Source: Lachnospiraceae bacterium
GTDB lineage: Bacteria; Bacillota; Clostridia; Lachnospirales; Lachnospiraceae
Direction: 5' to 3'
Assembly (NCBI GenBank): GCA_902363555.1
Contig: CABJAM010000001.1
Location: forward strand, 558,001-622,000
Length of the DNA stretch: 64,000 nucleotides
The first letter of the stretch is position 1. The number at the start of each line of letters is the position of its first letter. The position numbers were made by a program, and so were the translations under genes. The notes under the pieces are model-generated. The model was given only the letters and a program-made list of their open reading frames with translations, had not been told where the DNA came from and ran no database searches. Below are positions 42,549 through 49,683 of the stretch, piece by piece.

Positions 42549-43550
42549 ATGGGAGTATTGGACCAGATTTATGAAAAAGCTAAAGTAAATCCTCAGAGGG
42601 TAGTTTTTCCTGAGGCAGCGAATGAAAAGATGATGCAGGCTGCCTATGAGACTGGAAAAGAAGGCTTCATAAGGCCAATCCTTGCAGGTGATGCGGCTGA
42701 ATTAAACATGTTGTGCAAAGAAAGAGGATATGAGACAAACGTATTTACGATTGTTGATATTCAGGAAGAAACATACAGACAGAAATTAATTGCTGATTAT
42801 GTTGCACTTCCGGGAACTCTTCTGGGGGAGAGGGCCGTCGGAAGGCGCATGGAGAATCCGCTGTACTTTGCGATGGTTATGCAGGCTGTGGGCGATGCGG
42901 ATGTGACATTTGCCGGAATTGACAACACGACCGGTGACGTGCTGATTGCAGGTCAGACGATTATCGGATTACAGCCGGGGATCAGCACCGTATCCAGCAT
43001 CGGGCTTTGTGATATACCCGGCTTTGAAGGCAGCGAAGGTTCCCTACTTGCAGTGGGTGACAGCGCAGTGTGCACGAATCCAAGTGCAGAACAGCTTGCG
43101 GATATTGCAGTCTCTGCCTGTGATACAGTAGAGCGCCTGCTTGGCTGGGAGCCGAGATGTGCGATGATTAGTTATTCTACGCTTGGCAGTGGCCAGAGTG
43201 AGCTGGTTGATAAAGTCGTGGCTGCACTTCATATCGCACAGGAAAAGCGTCCAAACTTAAAAATAGACGGTGAATTTCAGCTTGATGCTGCCATTAATCC
43301 TGAAGTTGCTGCGAAGAAAGTCTTAAGGGAAAGCAAAGTTGCCGGGAAAGCGAATGTATTAATCTGGCCGGATCTGAATGTAGGCAATACCGCCGTGAAA
43401 TTAATTCAGACGTTTGGCCATGCTGATGCATATGGACCGATGCTGCAGGGATTCAATAAAGTGGTATGCGACTGCTCAAGAGGGGCGCCGGTCTCAGAGA
43501 TCAAAGGAAACATTGTAATCAGTGCAGTGCGTGCTGCGGGAAACAAATAG
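42549..43550 (+). CDS. pta: Phosphate acetyltransferase-type enzyme
   Basis: A 333-residue PTA_PTB-family enzyme, the normal length of short bacterial Pta. It interconverts acetyl-CoA and acetyl phosphate (relatives use propionyl or butyryl groups). Typical features are VVFPEAANEKMMQAA at the start, PGISTVSSIGL (about residue 145), KIDGEFQLDAAINP (about 238) and LIWPDLNVGNTAVKLIQ (about 275). TTGGAGG fixes ATG 42549. No acetate kinase is adjacent, which is unusual, and the gene sits before a phosphopantetheinyl transferase and an ACP, so it may supply or recover acyl groups for that pathway. Confidence 0.85.
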   Translation: MGVLDQIYEKAKVNPQRVVFPEAANEKMMQAAYETGKEGFIRPILAGDAAELNMLCKERGYETNVFTIVDIQEETYRQKLIADYVALPGTLLGERAVGRRMENPLYFAMVMQAVGDADVTFAGIDNTTGDVLIAGQTIIGLQPGISTVSSIGLCDIPGFEGSEGSLLAVGDSAVCTNPSAEQLADIAVSACDTVERLLGWEPRCAMISYSTLGSGQSELVDKVVAALHIAQEKRPNLKIDGEFQLDAAINPEVAAKKVLRESKVAGKANVLIWPDLNVGNTAVKLIQTFGHADAYGPMLQGFNKVVCDCSRGAPVSEIKGNIVISAVRAAGNK

Positions 43551-43590
43551 CATACATTCTAGTAAAAGAAACTGAAGGGATGGCTTTATA

Positions 43591-44220
43591 ATGGCGCAGA
43601 GTGTGACAATAATCATTGCGGATGCACATCTGGCTGAAGGAAAGGAAGAATATCTTCTTTCACAGGCGGCACCCTGTTATGTGAAGAAGCACAAAACATC
43701 AAAGATTAAAAAAGATGCCCTTCAGGCGCTTGTCGCAGGATATCTGCTGAAACGGTACCTTGGCATCAGTAAAGATGAACAGCTTACTTACAACGTGTAT
43801 GGTAAGCCTTCCCTTGCATCATCAGAGACATGTTTTAACATCTCACACAGTGGGGATTATGTTGTACTTGCAATTGCAGATTGTGAGGTCGGTGTTGATA
43901 TAGAAAAAGTCATGCCTTTCCATGAAGCAACTGTAAAGAAGGTATTGTGTAAAAAACAAAAAGAAGAACTGTATAAAACAGAAGGTCAGGCAAGAAATGA
44001 AAAGTTCACTCAGATGTGGACGCAGTGTGAAGCCAGGCTCAAATTGAAAGGGATTGGATTCGGCGAAGGCTGGGAAAAGGAGAAGGAATCAGAAGAATGC
44101 TGTAGTTTGTATACAACCAGAATAGACGATTATTTCATATCCTGTGCCACAGAAAATCCGGCTGACGTTGAGATAGAAAAATTAAATAATGAAGATGAAA
44201 GATGGCGGAAAGAATTATGA
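43591..44220 (+). CDS. Sfp-type 4'-phosphopantetheinyl transferase
   Basis: A 209-residue enzyme that moves the phosphopantetheine arm from CoA to a carrier protein. Motifs are GKPSL (about residue 71), CFNISHSGDYVVLAI with the catalytic-site His, GVDIEKV (Mg-binding Asp and Glu) and MWTQCEARLKLKGIG, corresponding to W-x-x-KEA-x-x-K with the first Lys changed to Cys but Glu and the last Lys kept. It ends in an ATGA overlap with the ACP gene, so this ACP is its likely target. Confidence 0.88.
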   Translation: MAQSVTIIIADAHLAEGKEEYLLSQAAPCYVKKHKTSKIKKDALQALVAGYLLKRYLGISKDEQLTYNVYGKPSLASSETCFNISHSGDYVVLAIADCEVGVDIEKVMPFHEATVKKVLCKKQKEELYKTEGQARNEKFTQMWTQCEARLKLKGIGFGEGWEKEKESEECCSLYTTRIDDYFISCATENPADVEIEKLNNEDERWRKEL

Positions 44221-44483
44221 CAAGAGAAAAAGTAGTAGCAAAGATGATTGAGTATGCGGCAATAGCATTCCGGGCAGATGCGGCAAATATCAATGAAAAT
44301 ACAAACATTGCAGAGGAACTGGGCGTTGCGTCTATACAGAGGGTAGCCATGAGCGCTTCTATTGAAAATGATTTCGATGTTATGATCCCAGTGGCGGGAT
44401 TTGGAAATTATAAGACAATCGGAGCGTTGGCAGACTTTGTTATGGAAGAAATGGGTTACTGTGTGAATGTTCCCAGGGGGTAA
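44217..44483 (+). CDS. Stand-alone acyl carrier protein
   Basis: An 88-residue acidic helical protein of ACP size. The attachment site reads EELGVASIQRV, with Ser39 in the position of the phosphopantetheinylated Ser; the usual Asp before it (DSL) is Ala here. Helix 2 follows (SIENDFDVMIP) and ends with NYKTIGALADFV, the classic ACP C-terminus. I chose ATG 44217, in the ATGA overlap with the transferase; ATG 44202 is possible and adds 5 residues. It probably carries an acyl intermediate for the adjacent thiolase. Confidence 0.82.
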   Translation: MTREKVVAKMIEYAAIAFRADAANINENTNIAEELGVASIQRVAMSASIENDFDVMIPVAGFGNYKTIGALADFVMEEMGYCVNVPRG

Positions 44484-44509
44484 ACAGTGATCAGAAAGGA
44501 GCAGTAAAT

Positions 44510-45793
44510 ATGGTAGAGGGAAAACTGGGCAAATACTCCCGCGGCGTTTCCATTATAGGGATTGGTGCGACCCCATTCTGTAATATAGATGAAGACCCGG
44601 ACATGAAAGGGCTGACAGAAGGTGAATTTTTCGGCCATGCTGCACTGATGGCGATGGAAGATGCCGGATTAGAGCCGAGAGATGTTGACTATTTTTATCA
44701 TGGATCAGCAAATCCAAAGTTCTTTAATTTTGCAGCAACGCCTAATATGCAGGTCGCAGAGTGGTTCGGGATGCGGGGAAAAGGATCGGTCCATCATTCA
44801 GAAGCATGCTGTTCAGGTTATGTAGGACTGGAAGAAGCTGTGAAAGATGTAGCGAGTGGTGCGCATGATATTGTTTTAACCGGCTGTGTTGAAATGGCAT
44901 GCGGTCTGCCTGTTATGGGTAAGCCTGCCCATATACGAAGAACGATAACGACAGAGGATGTGATCCCGGATCTGGAAGCTATTATGGACCGTGCATATAC
45001 GCGCGCATTAGGCGGCGGGCATATTGGCCAGGATGACTGGATGGATCTGTATCGGGATGAATATGGCCTGACAGAGACGCAGATCGATGATGTCCTCAAT
45101 ACGATGTCCTATCATGGGAGAAGAGCGGCTGCGCTGAATCCGTTGGCAATGCTGCGTACTCCATTTGAGGAAGTCGCAAAACAGTTTGGTTTTGAAGATC
45201 CTATGGAATATCTGAGGTCACCATTTAATCCGAAGACAACACAGTACCTCAGAGTTACAGGAAATGCACCGAGTGCAGACGGCGCGGCGTGTGTAATTGT
45301 ATGTCCGACAGAAATGGCAGAAAAGTTTAAGCAGAAGCCGGTAGAAGTTTTGGGCATTGGCGCATCCTGTCTTGAATTAATGCGGCCGCACAATGAAATG
45401 GAGATTACCAAAGAGGCAGCACGCCAGGTATACGAGACGACTGGATTGACACCGGAGGATATAGACCTTCTTCTTGTGAACGACTTTGTACTTGCTTCAC
45501 AGCTTTTAGCGGCCGAGGAAGTCGGATACCTGCCAAGAGGAGAAGGCTGGAAATGGGTAATGGAAGGGCGTACTGCATTTGACGGGGACCGCCCGATCAA
45601 TCCCCATGGCGGACGTACATCCTATGGACATGCTTATGGCGCATCCGGAATGGCAGATATTTACGAGGCCGTTCTTCAACTGCGCGGTCAGGCAGGTTCA
45701 CACCAGGTCAGGAATCAGCCAAAGACGGCAATGCTCCGCGGTTTCGGTGGAGGACAGAACTGTCGCATTCCGATTCTTAGAACAGTGGATTAG
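44510..45793 (+). CDS. SCP-x-like thiolase-superfamily enzyme
   Basis: A 427-residue thiolase-fold protein. The nucleophile Cys is in HHSEACCSGYVGLEEA (about residue 100), and the catalytic His in GRTSYGHAYGASG (about 368). Biosynthetic and degradative thiolases carry a second Cys in C-x-GGG; here that site reads RGFGGGQN. Loss of it is seen in thiolase-like enzymes that pair with DUF35 proteins, such as PhlC acyltransferases and steroid side-chain aldolases of the Ltp2 type. AAAGGAGC fixes the start. The DUF35 gene follows directly, supporting a two-protein complex. Confidence 0.87.
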   Translation: MVEGKLGKYSRGVSIIGIGATPFCNIDEDPDMKGLTEGEFFGHAALMAMEDAGLEPRDVDYFYHGSANPKFFNFAATPNMQVAEWFGMRGKGSVHHSEACCSGYVGLEEAVKDVASGAHDIVLTGCVEMACGLPVMGKPAHIRRTITTEDVIPDLEAIMDRAYTRALGGGHIGQDDWMDLYRDEYGLTETQIDDVLNTMSYHGRRAAALNPLAMLRTPFEEVAKQFGFEDPMEYLRSPFNPKTTQYLRVTGNAPSADGAACVIVCPTEMAEKFKQKPVEVLGIGASCLELMRPHNEMEITKEAARQVYETTGLTPEDIDLLLVNDFVLASQLLAAEEVGYLPRGEGWKWVMEGRTAFDGDRPINPHGGRTSYGHAYGASGMADIYEAVLQLRGQAGSHQVRNQPKTAMLRGFGGGQNCRIPILRTVD

Positions 45794-45804
45794 GGGGAAA
45801 GACG

Positions 45805-46218
45805 TTGAAAATAGAAAAAATCGTAGAAAAATTCTATCAGGGTATAGCGGAACATAAGCTTTACGGACGTAAATGTAAAGCGTGTGGGGCGATCGAGTAC
45901 CCGCCGAGATATGCATGCAATACATGCGGATATCATGCAACAGAATGGATAGAACTTTCCGGAAAGGGAAAGCTCCACAGTATGATTTTACCGTCTACGT
46001 TAAATGCAGACCCCTGGAACGCCAGTCTCGGTACATATGGGTATGGACTGATCGAATTGGAGGAAGGGGTTATGTTTAATGCTACGGTTTTCGGCATAAG
46101 CAAGAAAAAAGCGAAGAAGTTAAGACCGCTGCTGCCTCTGCCGGTACATCCGCTTTTTGTAGAAAAAGACGGTTATACAGTCGTGTTCTTTGAACTGGAT
46201 GAAGTGGAAGGTGTTTAG
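45805..46218 (+). CDS. DUF35 zinc-ribbon/OB-fold protein
   Basis: A 137-residue protein with an N-terminal helix, a zinc ribbon with CKACG and CNTCG (about residues 24-41), then an OB fold with GKGKLHSM and TYGYGLIELEEGV. DUF35 proteins bind thiolase-fold enzymes and shape their acyl-CoA or acyl-ACP channel (archaeal HMG-CoA synthesis complex, PhlB, ChsH2). The start is TTG 45805 behind AGGGGGAAAG, 11 bases after the thiolase stop. The tight pairing makes it the probable thiolase partner. Confidence 0.85.
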   Translation: MKIEKIVEKFYQGIAEHKLYGRKCKACGAIEYPPRYACNTCGYHATEWIELSGKGKLHSMILPSTLNADPWNASLGTYGYGLIELEEGVMFNATVFGISKKKAKKLRPLLPLPVHPLFVEKDGYTVVFFELDEVEGV

Positions 46219-46225
46219 AGCAGGT

Positions 46226-47104
46226 ATGAGTAAAACAATGTATCAAATCTTGATTGTTACAGGGATTGTAACTTCGGAGCATGACCCTAAAACAAACAGA
46301 ATGCTGAAAAGGGTATTGGAGTCAACAGGCAGATTTCAGGTAAAGATCACAGAAGAATTCAAAGGCGCGACAGCAGAAACGTTAGAAAATTATGACGCTG
46401 TTCTGCTCAATTATGATGGTAAAGCTGACATAAAGGCTCCATATATTCCATTGGGTGATACAGCGGAAGAAACATTATGTAAGTTTGTGTCTGATGGAGG
46501 CGGAGTCATTATCTATCATTCATCCGCGATCGCACAGGAAGCGGATTTTCCTGATGAATTCGTGAAGATGATAGGCGGGGCTTTTAAGTTTACCAATGGG
46601 GGACGTAAAAATCCTAAACTGTCATTCAGGGTGGATACCGTAAAAGGCGATCCCATTTGCGAGGATGTACCTGATTACTGGTATACTGCACAGGATGACT
46701 TGTTTGTAAACATCAAATGGCTTGAGCAGAATCAGGTAGAGGTTCTTGCAACTGTTTACGACGGTGAAGAGGACTACGATCTGAACCGGATGCAGAAACA
46801 TCTGGCGAGGGATTATGAGAATATCGATATTTCAAAGTTGGAGAATCTGAATCAGCATCATCCGGTGATCTGGAAAAATACATACGGGAAGGGACGCGTT
46901 TTCGTACCGTTTATCGGTCATGGAATAGATACCATACGCAGACCGGAATTCGTTTCCATATTTGCACGGGGATGCGAGTGGGTGTGCTGCGGGGAGGTTA
47001 CAATTCCATATCCGGATATACAGGAAGAAAAAAGATTTGCCGCGTGGCCGTATTACGATAATATTTCACTGGCAAAAATGGCAGAACTGACAGAAGGTAT
47101 TTAG
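46226..47104 (+). CDS. ThuA-like protein
   Basis: A 292-residue protein of the ThuA (trehalose utilisation) family, class I glutamine-amidotransferase-like fold. Matching segments are YDAVLLNYDG (about residue 55), FVSDGGGVIIYHSSA (about 85), GDPICEDVPDYWYTAQDDLF (about 145) and YGKGRVFVPFIGHGID (about 230). ThuA relatives take part in sugar catabolism through 3-keto intermediates. ATG 46226 has only a weak site 7 bases after the DUF35 stop, so coupling is likely. It is the last gene of the acyl-carrier cluster and hard to fit into lipid chemistry, hinting at a glycosyl or sugar-derived substrate. Confidence 0.8.
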   Translation: MSKTMYQILIVTGIVTSEHDPKTNRMLKRVLESTGRFQVKITEEFKGATAETLENYDAVLLNYDGKADIKAPYIPLGDTAEETLCKFVSDGGGVIIYHSSAIAQEADFPDEFVKMIGGAFKFTNGGRKNPKLSFRVDTVKGDPICEDVPDYWYTAQDDLFVNIKWLEQNQVEVLATVYDGEEDYDLNRMQKHLARDYENIDISKLENLNQHHPVIWKNTYGKGRVFVPFIGHGIDTIRRPEFVSIFARGCEWVCCGEVTIPYPDIQEEKRFAAWPYYDNISLAKMAELTEGI

Positions 47105-47122
47105 CGAACTATTGTTCCTTTC

Positions 47123-47150
47123 CTACCACCCCATGAACAGTAAGCTTGTG
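47123..47150. repeat. Partial copy of interspersed repeat
   Basis: CCACCCCATGAACAGTAAG resembles CACCCATGAATAGTAAG at 30746-30762, the part that follows the 39-bp repeat there. It lies 19 bases past the acyl-carrier cluster, whose left edge carries the other half of the same element at 42401. Confidence 0.45.
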
Positions 47151-47193
47151 ATATAAGTCCAGGTTAAAAGGGGAATAGTTATATATTGTAAAT

Positions 47194-47209
47194 ATATGCA
47201 TATTATGAT
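47194..47209. promoter_or_regulatory. Possible toxin-antitoxin promoter/operator
   Basis: ATATGCATAT (47194-47203) is a perfect palindrome beside TATGAT (47204-47209), a good -10 box. A -35 box is not clear. The antitoxin starts 29 bases downstream. Autoregulation by binding short AT-rich palindromes is typical for such pairs. Confidence 0.35.
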
Positions 47210-47237
47210 AGTATATGACTATGAAGGAGGTGCAACT

Positions 47238-47516
47238 ATGAATGCTGAAATAAGACCGTCTGCAGATTTACGAAATCATTATAATGAAATTTCAAAACAA
47301 TGCCATCAAAACAGGAAGCCAGTTATAATTACGGTGAATGGCCGTGGAGATACTGTACTTCTTGGACTCCAGGATTATAACCAAATGATGTCTGAACTGG
47401 AATTATTGAGAACTATGGCAGAAGCTCAGGAGGATGTCGATAATGGAAGAGTTGCCTCCATACAGGATACGTTTGATGATATAAGGACATCCCTGATGGA
47501 GATGAAACTCGTATGA
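47238..47516 (+). CDS. Phd/YefM-family antitoxin
   Basis: A 92-residue antitoxin. The Phd/YefM DNA-binding fold is visible as RPSADLRNHYNEISKQCHQN, then KPVIITVNGRGDTVLLGLQDYNQM. The C-terminal part (about 55-92) would wrap around the toxin. GAAGGAGGTG fixes ATG 47238. It overlaps the toxin gene by 4 bases. Such modules stabilise genomic regions or slow growth under stress. Confidence 0.9.
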   Translation: MNAEIRPSADLRNHYNEISKQCHQNRKPVIITVNGRGDTVLLGLQDYNQMMSELELLRTMAEAQEDVDNGRVASIQDTFDDIRTSLMEMKLV

Positions 47517-47824
47517 AGTATAAGATTATCAGAACTGACACTGCGGATGAACAGTTGAGAAACCTTATATTTTATATAGCCAATGATTCGGGGGATGTGG
47601 ATCTGGCTTTAAATTATCTGAGTAAGTTAGAATCTGGTATAAAGCGGTTGGAGGATTTCCCTAATTCAGAAAGCCGTCCAAAGTATATTACTCTGCGCAG
47701 ACAAGGCTATCGGGTTTTGATCGTTGAGAAACATTTGGTTTTTTATAAAGTTAATGAGCTTGAAAAGATGGTAATAATATACGCAGTTGTTGACAGCAGG
47801 CGCGAATACAGGAATCTGTTATAG
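47513..47824 (+). CDS. RelE/ParE-superfamily toxin
   Basis: A 103-residue small basic-acidic mixed protein. The ParE/RelE fold shows DTADEQLRNLIFYIANDSG, then LEDFPNSESRPKY and YRVLIVEKHLVFYKVNELEKMVIIYAVVDSRR. The C-terminal YAVVDSRREY matches the ParE type, which acts on gyrase; RelE types cleave mRNA. The sequence does not decide between them. It is translationally coupled to the antitoxin. Confidence 0.88.
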   Translation: MKYKIIRTDTADEQLRNLIFYIANDSGDVDLALNYLSKLESGIKRLEDFPNSESRPKYITLRRQGYRVLIVEKHLVFYKVNELEKMVIIYAVVDSRREYRNLL

Positions 47825-47828
47825 TACC

Positions 47829-47857
47829 GTATCAGTTCAGCCTGTCTGAACTGTTAC
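47829..47857. repeat. GTAAC-type palindromic repeat
   Basis: CAGTTCAG (47833-47840) pairs perfectly with CTGAACTG (47846-47853) and outer GTA/TAC extends the arms around one mismatch. It is the same kind of element as those at 26666, 32400 and 63620. Confidence 0.6.
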
Positions 47858-47878
47858 ATAGCACCGTGAATATAGGAG

Positions 47879-47916
47879 CAGGCAAAAATAAATTATTTAT
47901 TTTTGCCTGTCTTTTT
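47879..47916 (+). terminator. Terminator after the toxin gene
   Basis: Arms CAGGCAAAAATAAA (47879-47892) and TTTATTTTTGCCTG (47896-47909) pair perfectly around a 3-base loop, followed by TCTTTTTG. Confidence 0.8.
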
Positions 47917-48038
47917 GTATGTAATAAAAGTAGAGTAAAAGTGACAAAAAACAGGCTATTTAATAATGGGCCGATTTCATATAATGAACGTTGATAATGT
48001 TGAAAATATATCAGCAAATGGTTTAGGAGACGATAACA

Positions 48039-49277
48039 ATGGAGTTTGATAAAACAACAGTTTACCCATCCGATGCATCACCCACCGGTTATATGGCTCA
48101 CTTTGTGCTCGATTATGATGGTGATCATATACCGGCGGTCACAGGCGATTGGATGTTTTCGGAGGAACATTATTCCAGCCGGTTCACAGCCGCCGGCTAC
48201 TGGCCCCATCAGTGGCGGCCGGGCTGCTTTGCACATAAGCTGCTGGGGCTCCGGCAGACGCCGCGGGAGCTTCTTAATAATACAGCCGGGGAACAGATCA
48301 ACCCGCAAAGCTTTGACTTTGACCGGGATATATTAAGGCTGGGAATTTACCCTATGGTGAAAAATCAATCCACAGGCCTTTGGGAGAAGGAAATTCCTCT
48401 GCCCGGCGGCGTTTATAATTACCGTTTTATTTTGGATATGCCGGAGGATGACCCGGTGCGGATGGTCACGATATGCGACCGTACCAATCCGCCGCTGGTG
48501 GAAAGCCATACAGGCGCCATGTATAGTCAAATCTCTGTTCCCTTTGACCCGGCGCGTCAGACAGAGGACCGAAGCTTTGAGCTTCCCTGCGCAGGAGCTG
48601 CCGAAGGCCGTATCGTACACCTGATGGTACCGTCGGTTTCCGGAACCGACGCGGATAACGAGGTGTTTATCTATCTCCCGTGGGATTACGATGAGCACAG
48701 GCGTACACCGTACCCGGTGCTCTATCTCAGTCATGGTGGTGGCGGCAATGCGTCCTCCTGGCTGACTGAGGGCGCGTTAAAAAATATTATGGACCGGCGA
48801 ATCCATGAAAAGAAAGCGGCGTCCATGCTTGTTGTTATGATGGATAATGAGTACTTTCACTGGGATAATAAGGGGAGGTGTATCCCTTATCTTTTAGATG
48901 CTCTGATCCCTTATATTGAGAAGTCATATAATGTGCGCTGTGACCGGATGGGCCGTGCATTTGCCGGATTTTCAGCCGGCGGCTTTCTGGCCTGCGACAT
49001 ATGCCTTAGCTGTCCGTCAGTATTTGGCGCAGTGGGCATCTGGAGCGGCGGACGGCGGGGGGCGGATTATTTTGACGCGGAAGCTTGCAGGACAATGAAA
49101 ATTCATATTGGCGCGGGCCATTATGATGATGCTTTTTATTCCTTCAGCTTTCCGCTGGAGGATGAGTTGAGCGCCAGGAATATAGCATTTACCAGCTATT
49201 TCCCGCCAGGAGGACATCAATGGTCGGTTTGGCGGCGCCTGCTGGATGATTTTGTGACCCGCGTATTTATGAAATAA
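48039..49277 (+). CDS. CE1-like alpha/beta-hydrolase esterase with N-terminal E-set domain
   Basis: A 412-residue esterase. The N-terminal part (about 60-190) has the beta-rich PGGVYNYRFILD segment of CBM48/E-set modules. The C-terminal hydrolase domain has PVLYLSHGGGGNASSWL (oxyanion region), the nucleophile elbow GFSAGG (about residue 312) and the catalytic His in PPGGHQWSVWRRLL (about 396). This is the domain order of enterochelin-esterase-like and carbohydrate esterase 1 proteins that remove acetyl or feruloyl groups from xylan. No signal peptide is seen, so it would act on imported oligosaccharides. The AraC-GH39 neighbour supports a xylan-related role. Confidence 0.82.
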   Translation: MEFDKTTVYPSDASPTGYMAHFVLDYDGDHIPAVTGDWMFSEEHYSSRFTAAGYWPHQWRPGCFAHKLLGLRQTPRELLNNTAGEQINPQSFDFDRDILRLGIYPMVKNQSTGLWEKEIPLPGGVYNYRFILDMPEDDPVRMVTICDRTNPPLVESHTGAMYSQISVPFDPARQTEDRSFELPCAGAAEGRIVHLMVPSVSGTDADNEVFIYLPWDYDEHRRTPYPVLYLSHGGGGNASSWLTEGALKNIMDRRIHEKKAASMLVVMMDNEYFHWDNKGRCIPYLLDALIPYIEKSYNVRCDRMGRAFAGFSAGGFLACDICLSCPSVFGAVGIWSGGRRGADYFDAEACRTMKIHIGAGHYDDAFYSFSFPLEDELSARNIAFTSYFPPGGHQWSVWRRLLDDFVTRVFMK

Positions 49278-49442
49278 AAGATGGAGCGTCTGAAATAGAT
49301 TGGGTATCTAAAATAAAAACAGATCATTACTGCGAACGAATGTCTGCGGCAAACCCGCCTCCACCGTGTGCAGCAACTGCCGATTGAAAATCACAAAATC
49401 CAATGCTATACTATATATTAAAAAGATGCATATGCCTGTTTA
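49278..49442. other. Gene-free gap before the palindromic element
   Basis: No coding frame and no clear terminator seen here. The stretch between the esterase stop and the palindromic element is about 40% GC with no recognised signals. Confidence 0.4.
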
Positions 49443-49608
49443 CTAGTACAGAATTGCATTAATTTCGCATCAATGAGTACTCGCTATCCACGCCAGAAAC
49501 GTGCCTGCAAAGCTAGCCGTAGGGCCCGCTACGCCGTCGCTTTGCAGACGCGCTTCTGACGCGGATATCAAGTACTCATTATACAAAATTAATGCAATTC
49601 TGTACTAG
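49443..49608. mobile_element. 166-bp MITE-like palindromic element
   Basis: Perfect 23-bp terminal inverted repeats at 49443-49465 and 49586-49608 (core TACAGAATTGCATTAAT, ending in CTAG). Further nested arms follow: ATGAGTACT/AGTACTCAT (49473-49481, 49571-49579) and CAGAA...GCAAAGC/GCTTTGC...TTCTG. The whole element can fold into one long hairpin and encodes no protein. The CTAG ends are palindromic, so a target duplication cannot be told apart from the repeats. It lies just upstream of the AraC-GH39 gene. Confidence 0.7.
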
Positions 49609-49683
49609 CGCCGCGGCCAAAGTCATGGCGCTTGGCGGGCATTTTTCGATATTATGAGAAAAATCGTATTGGGGGTGAGGGCC

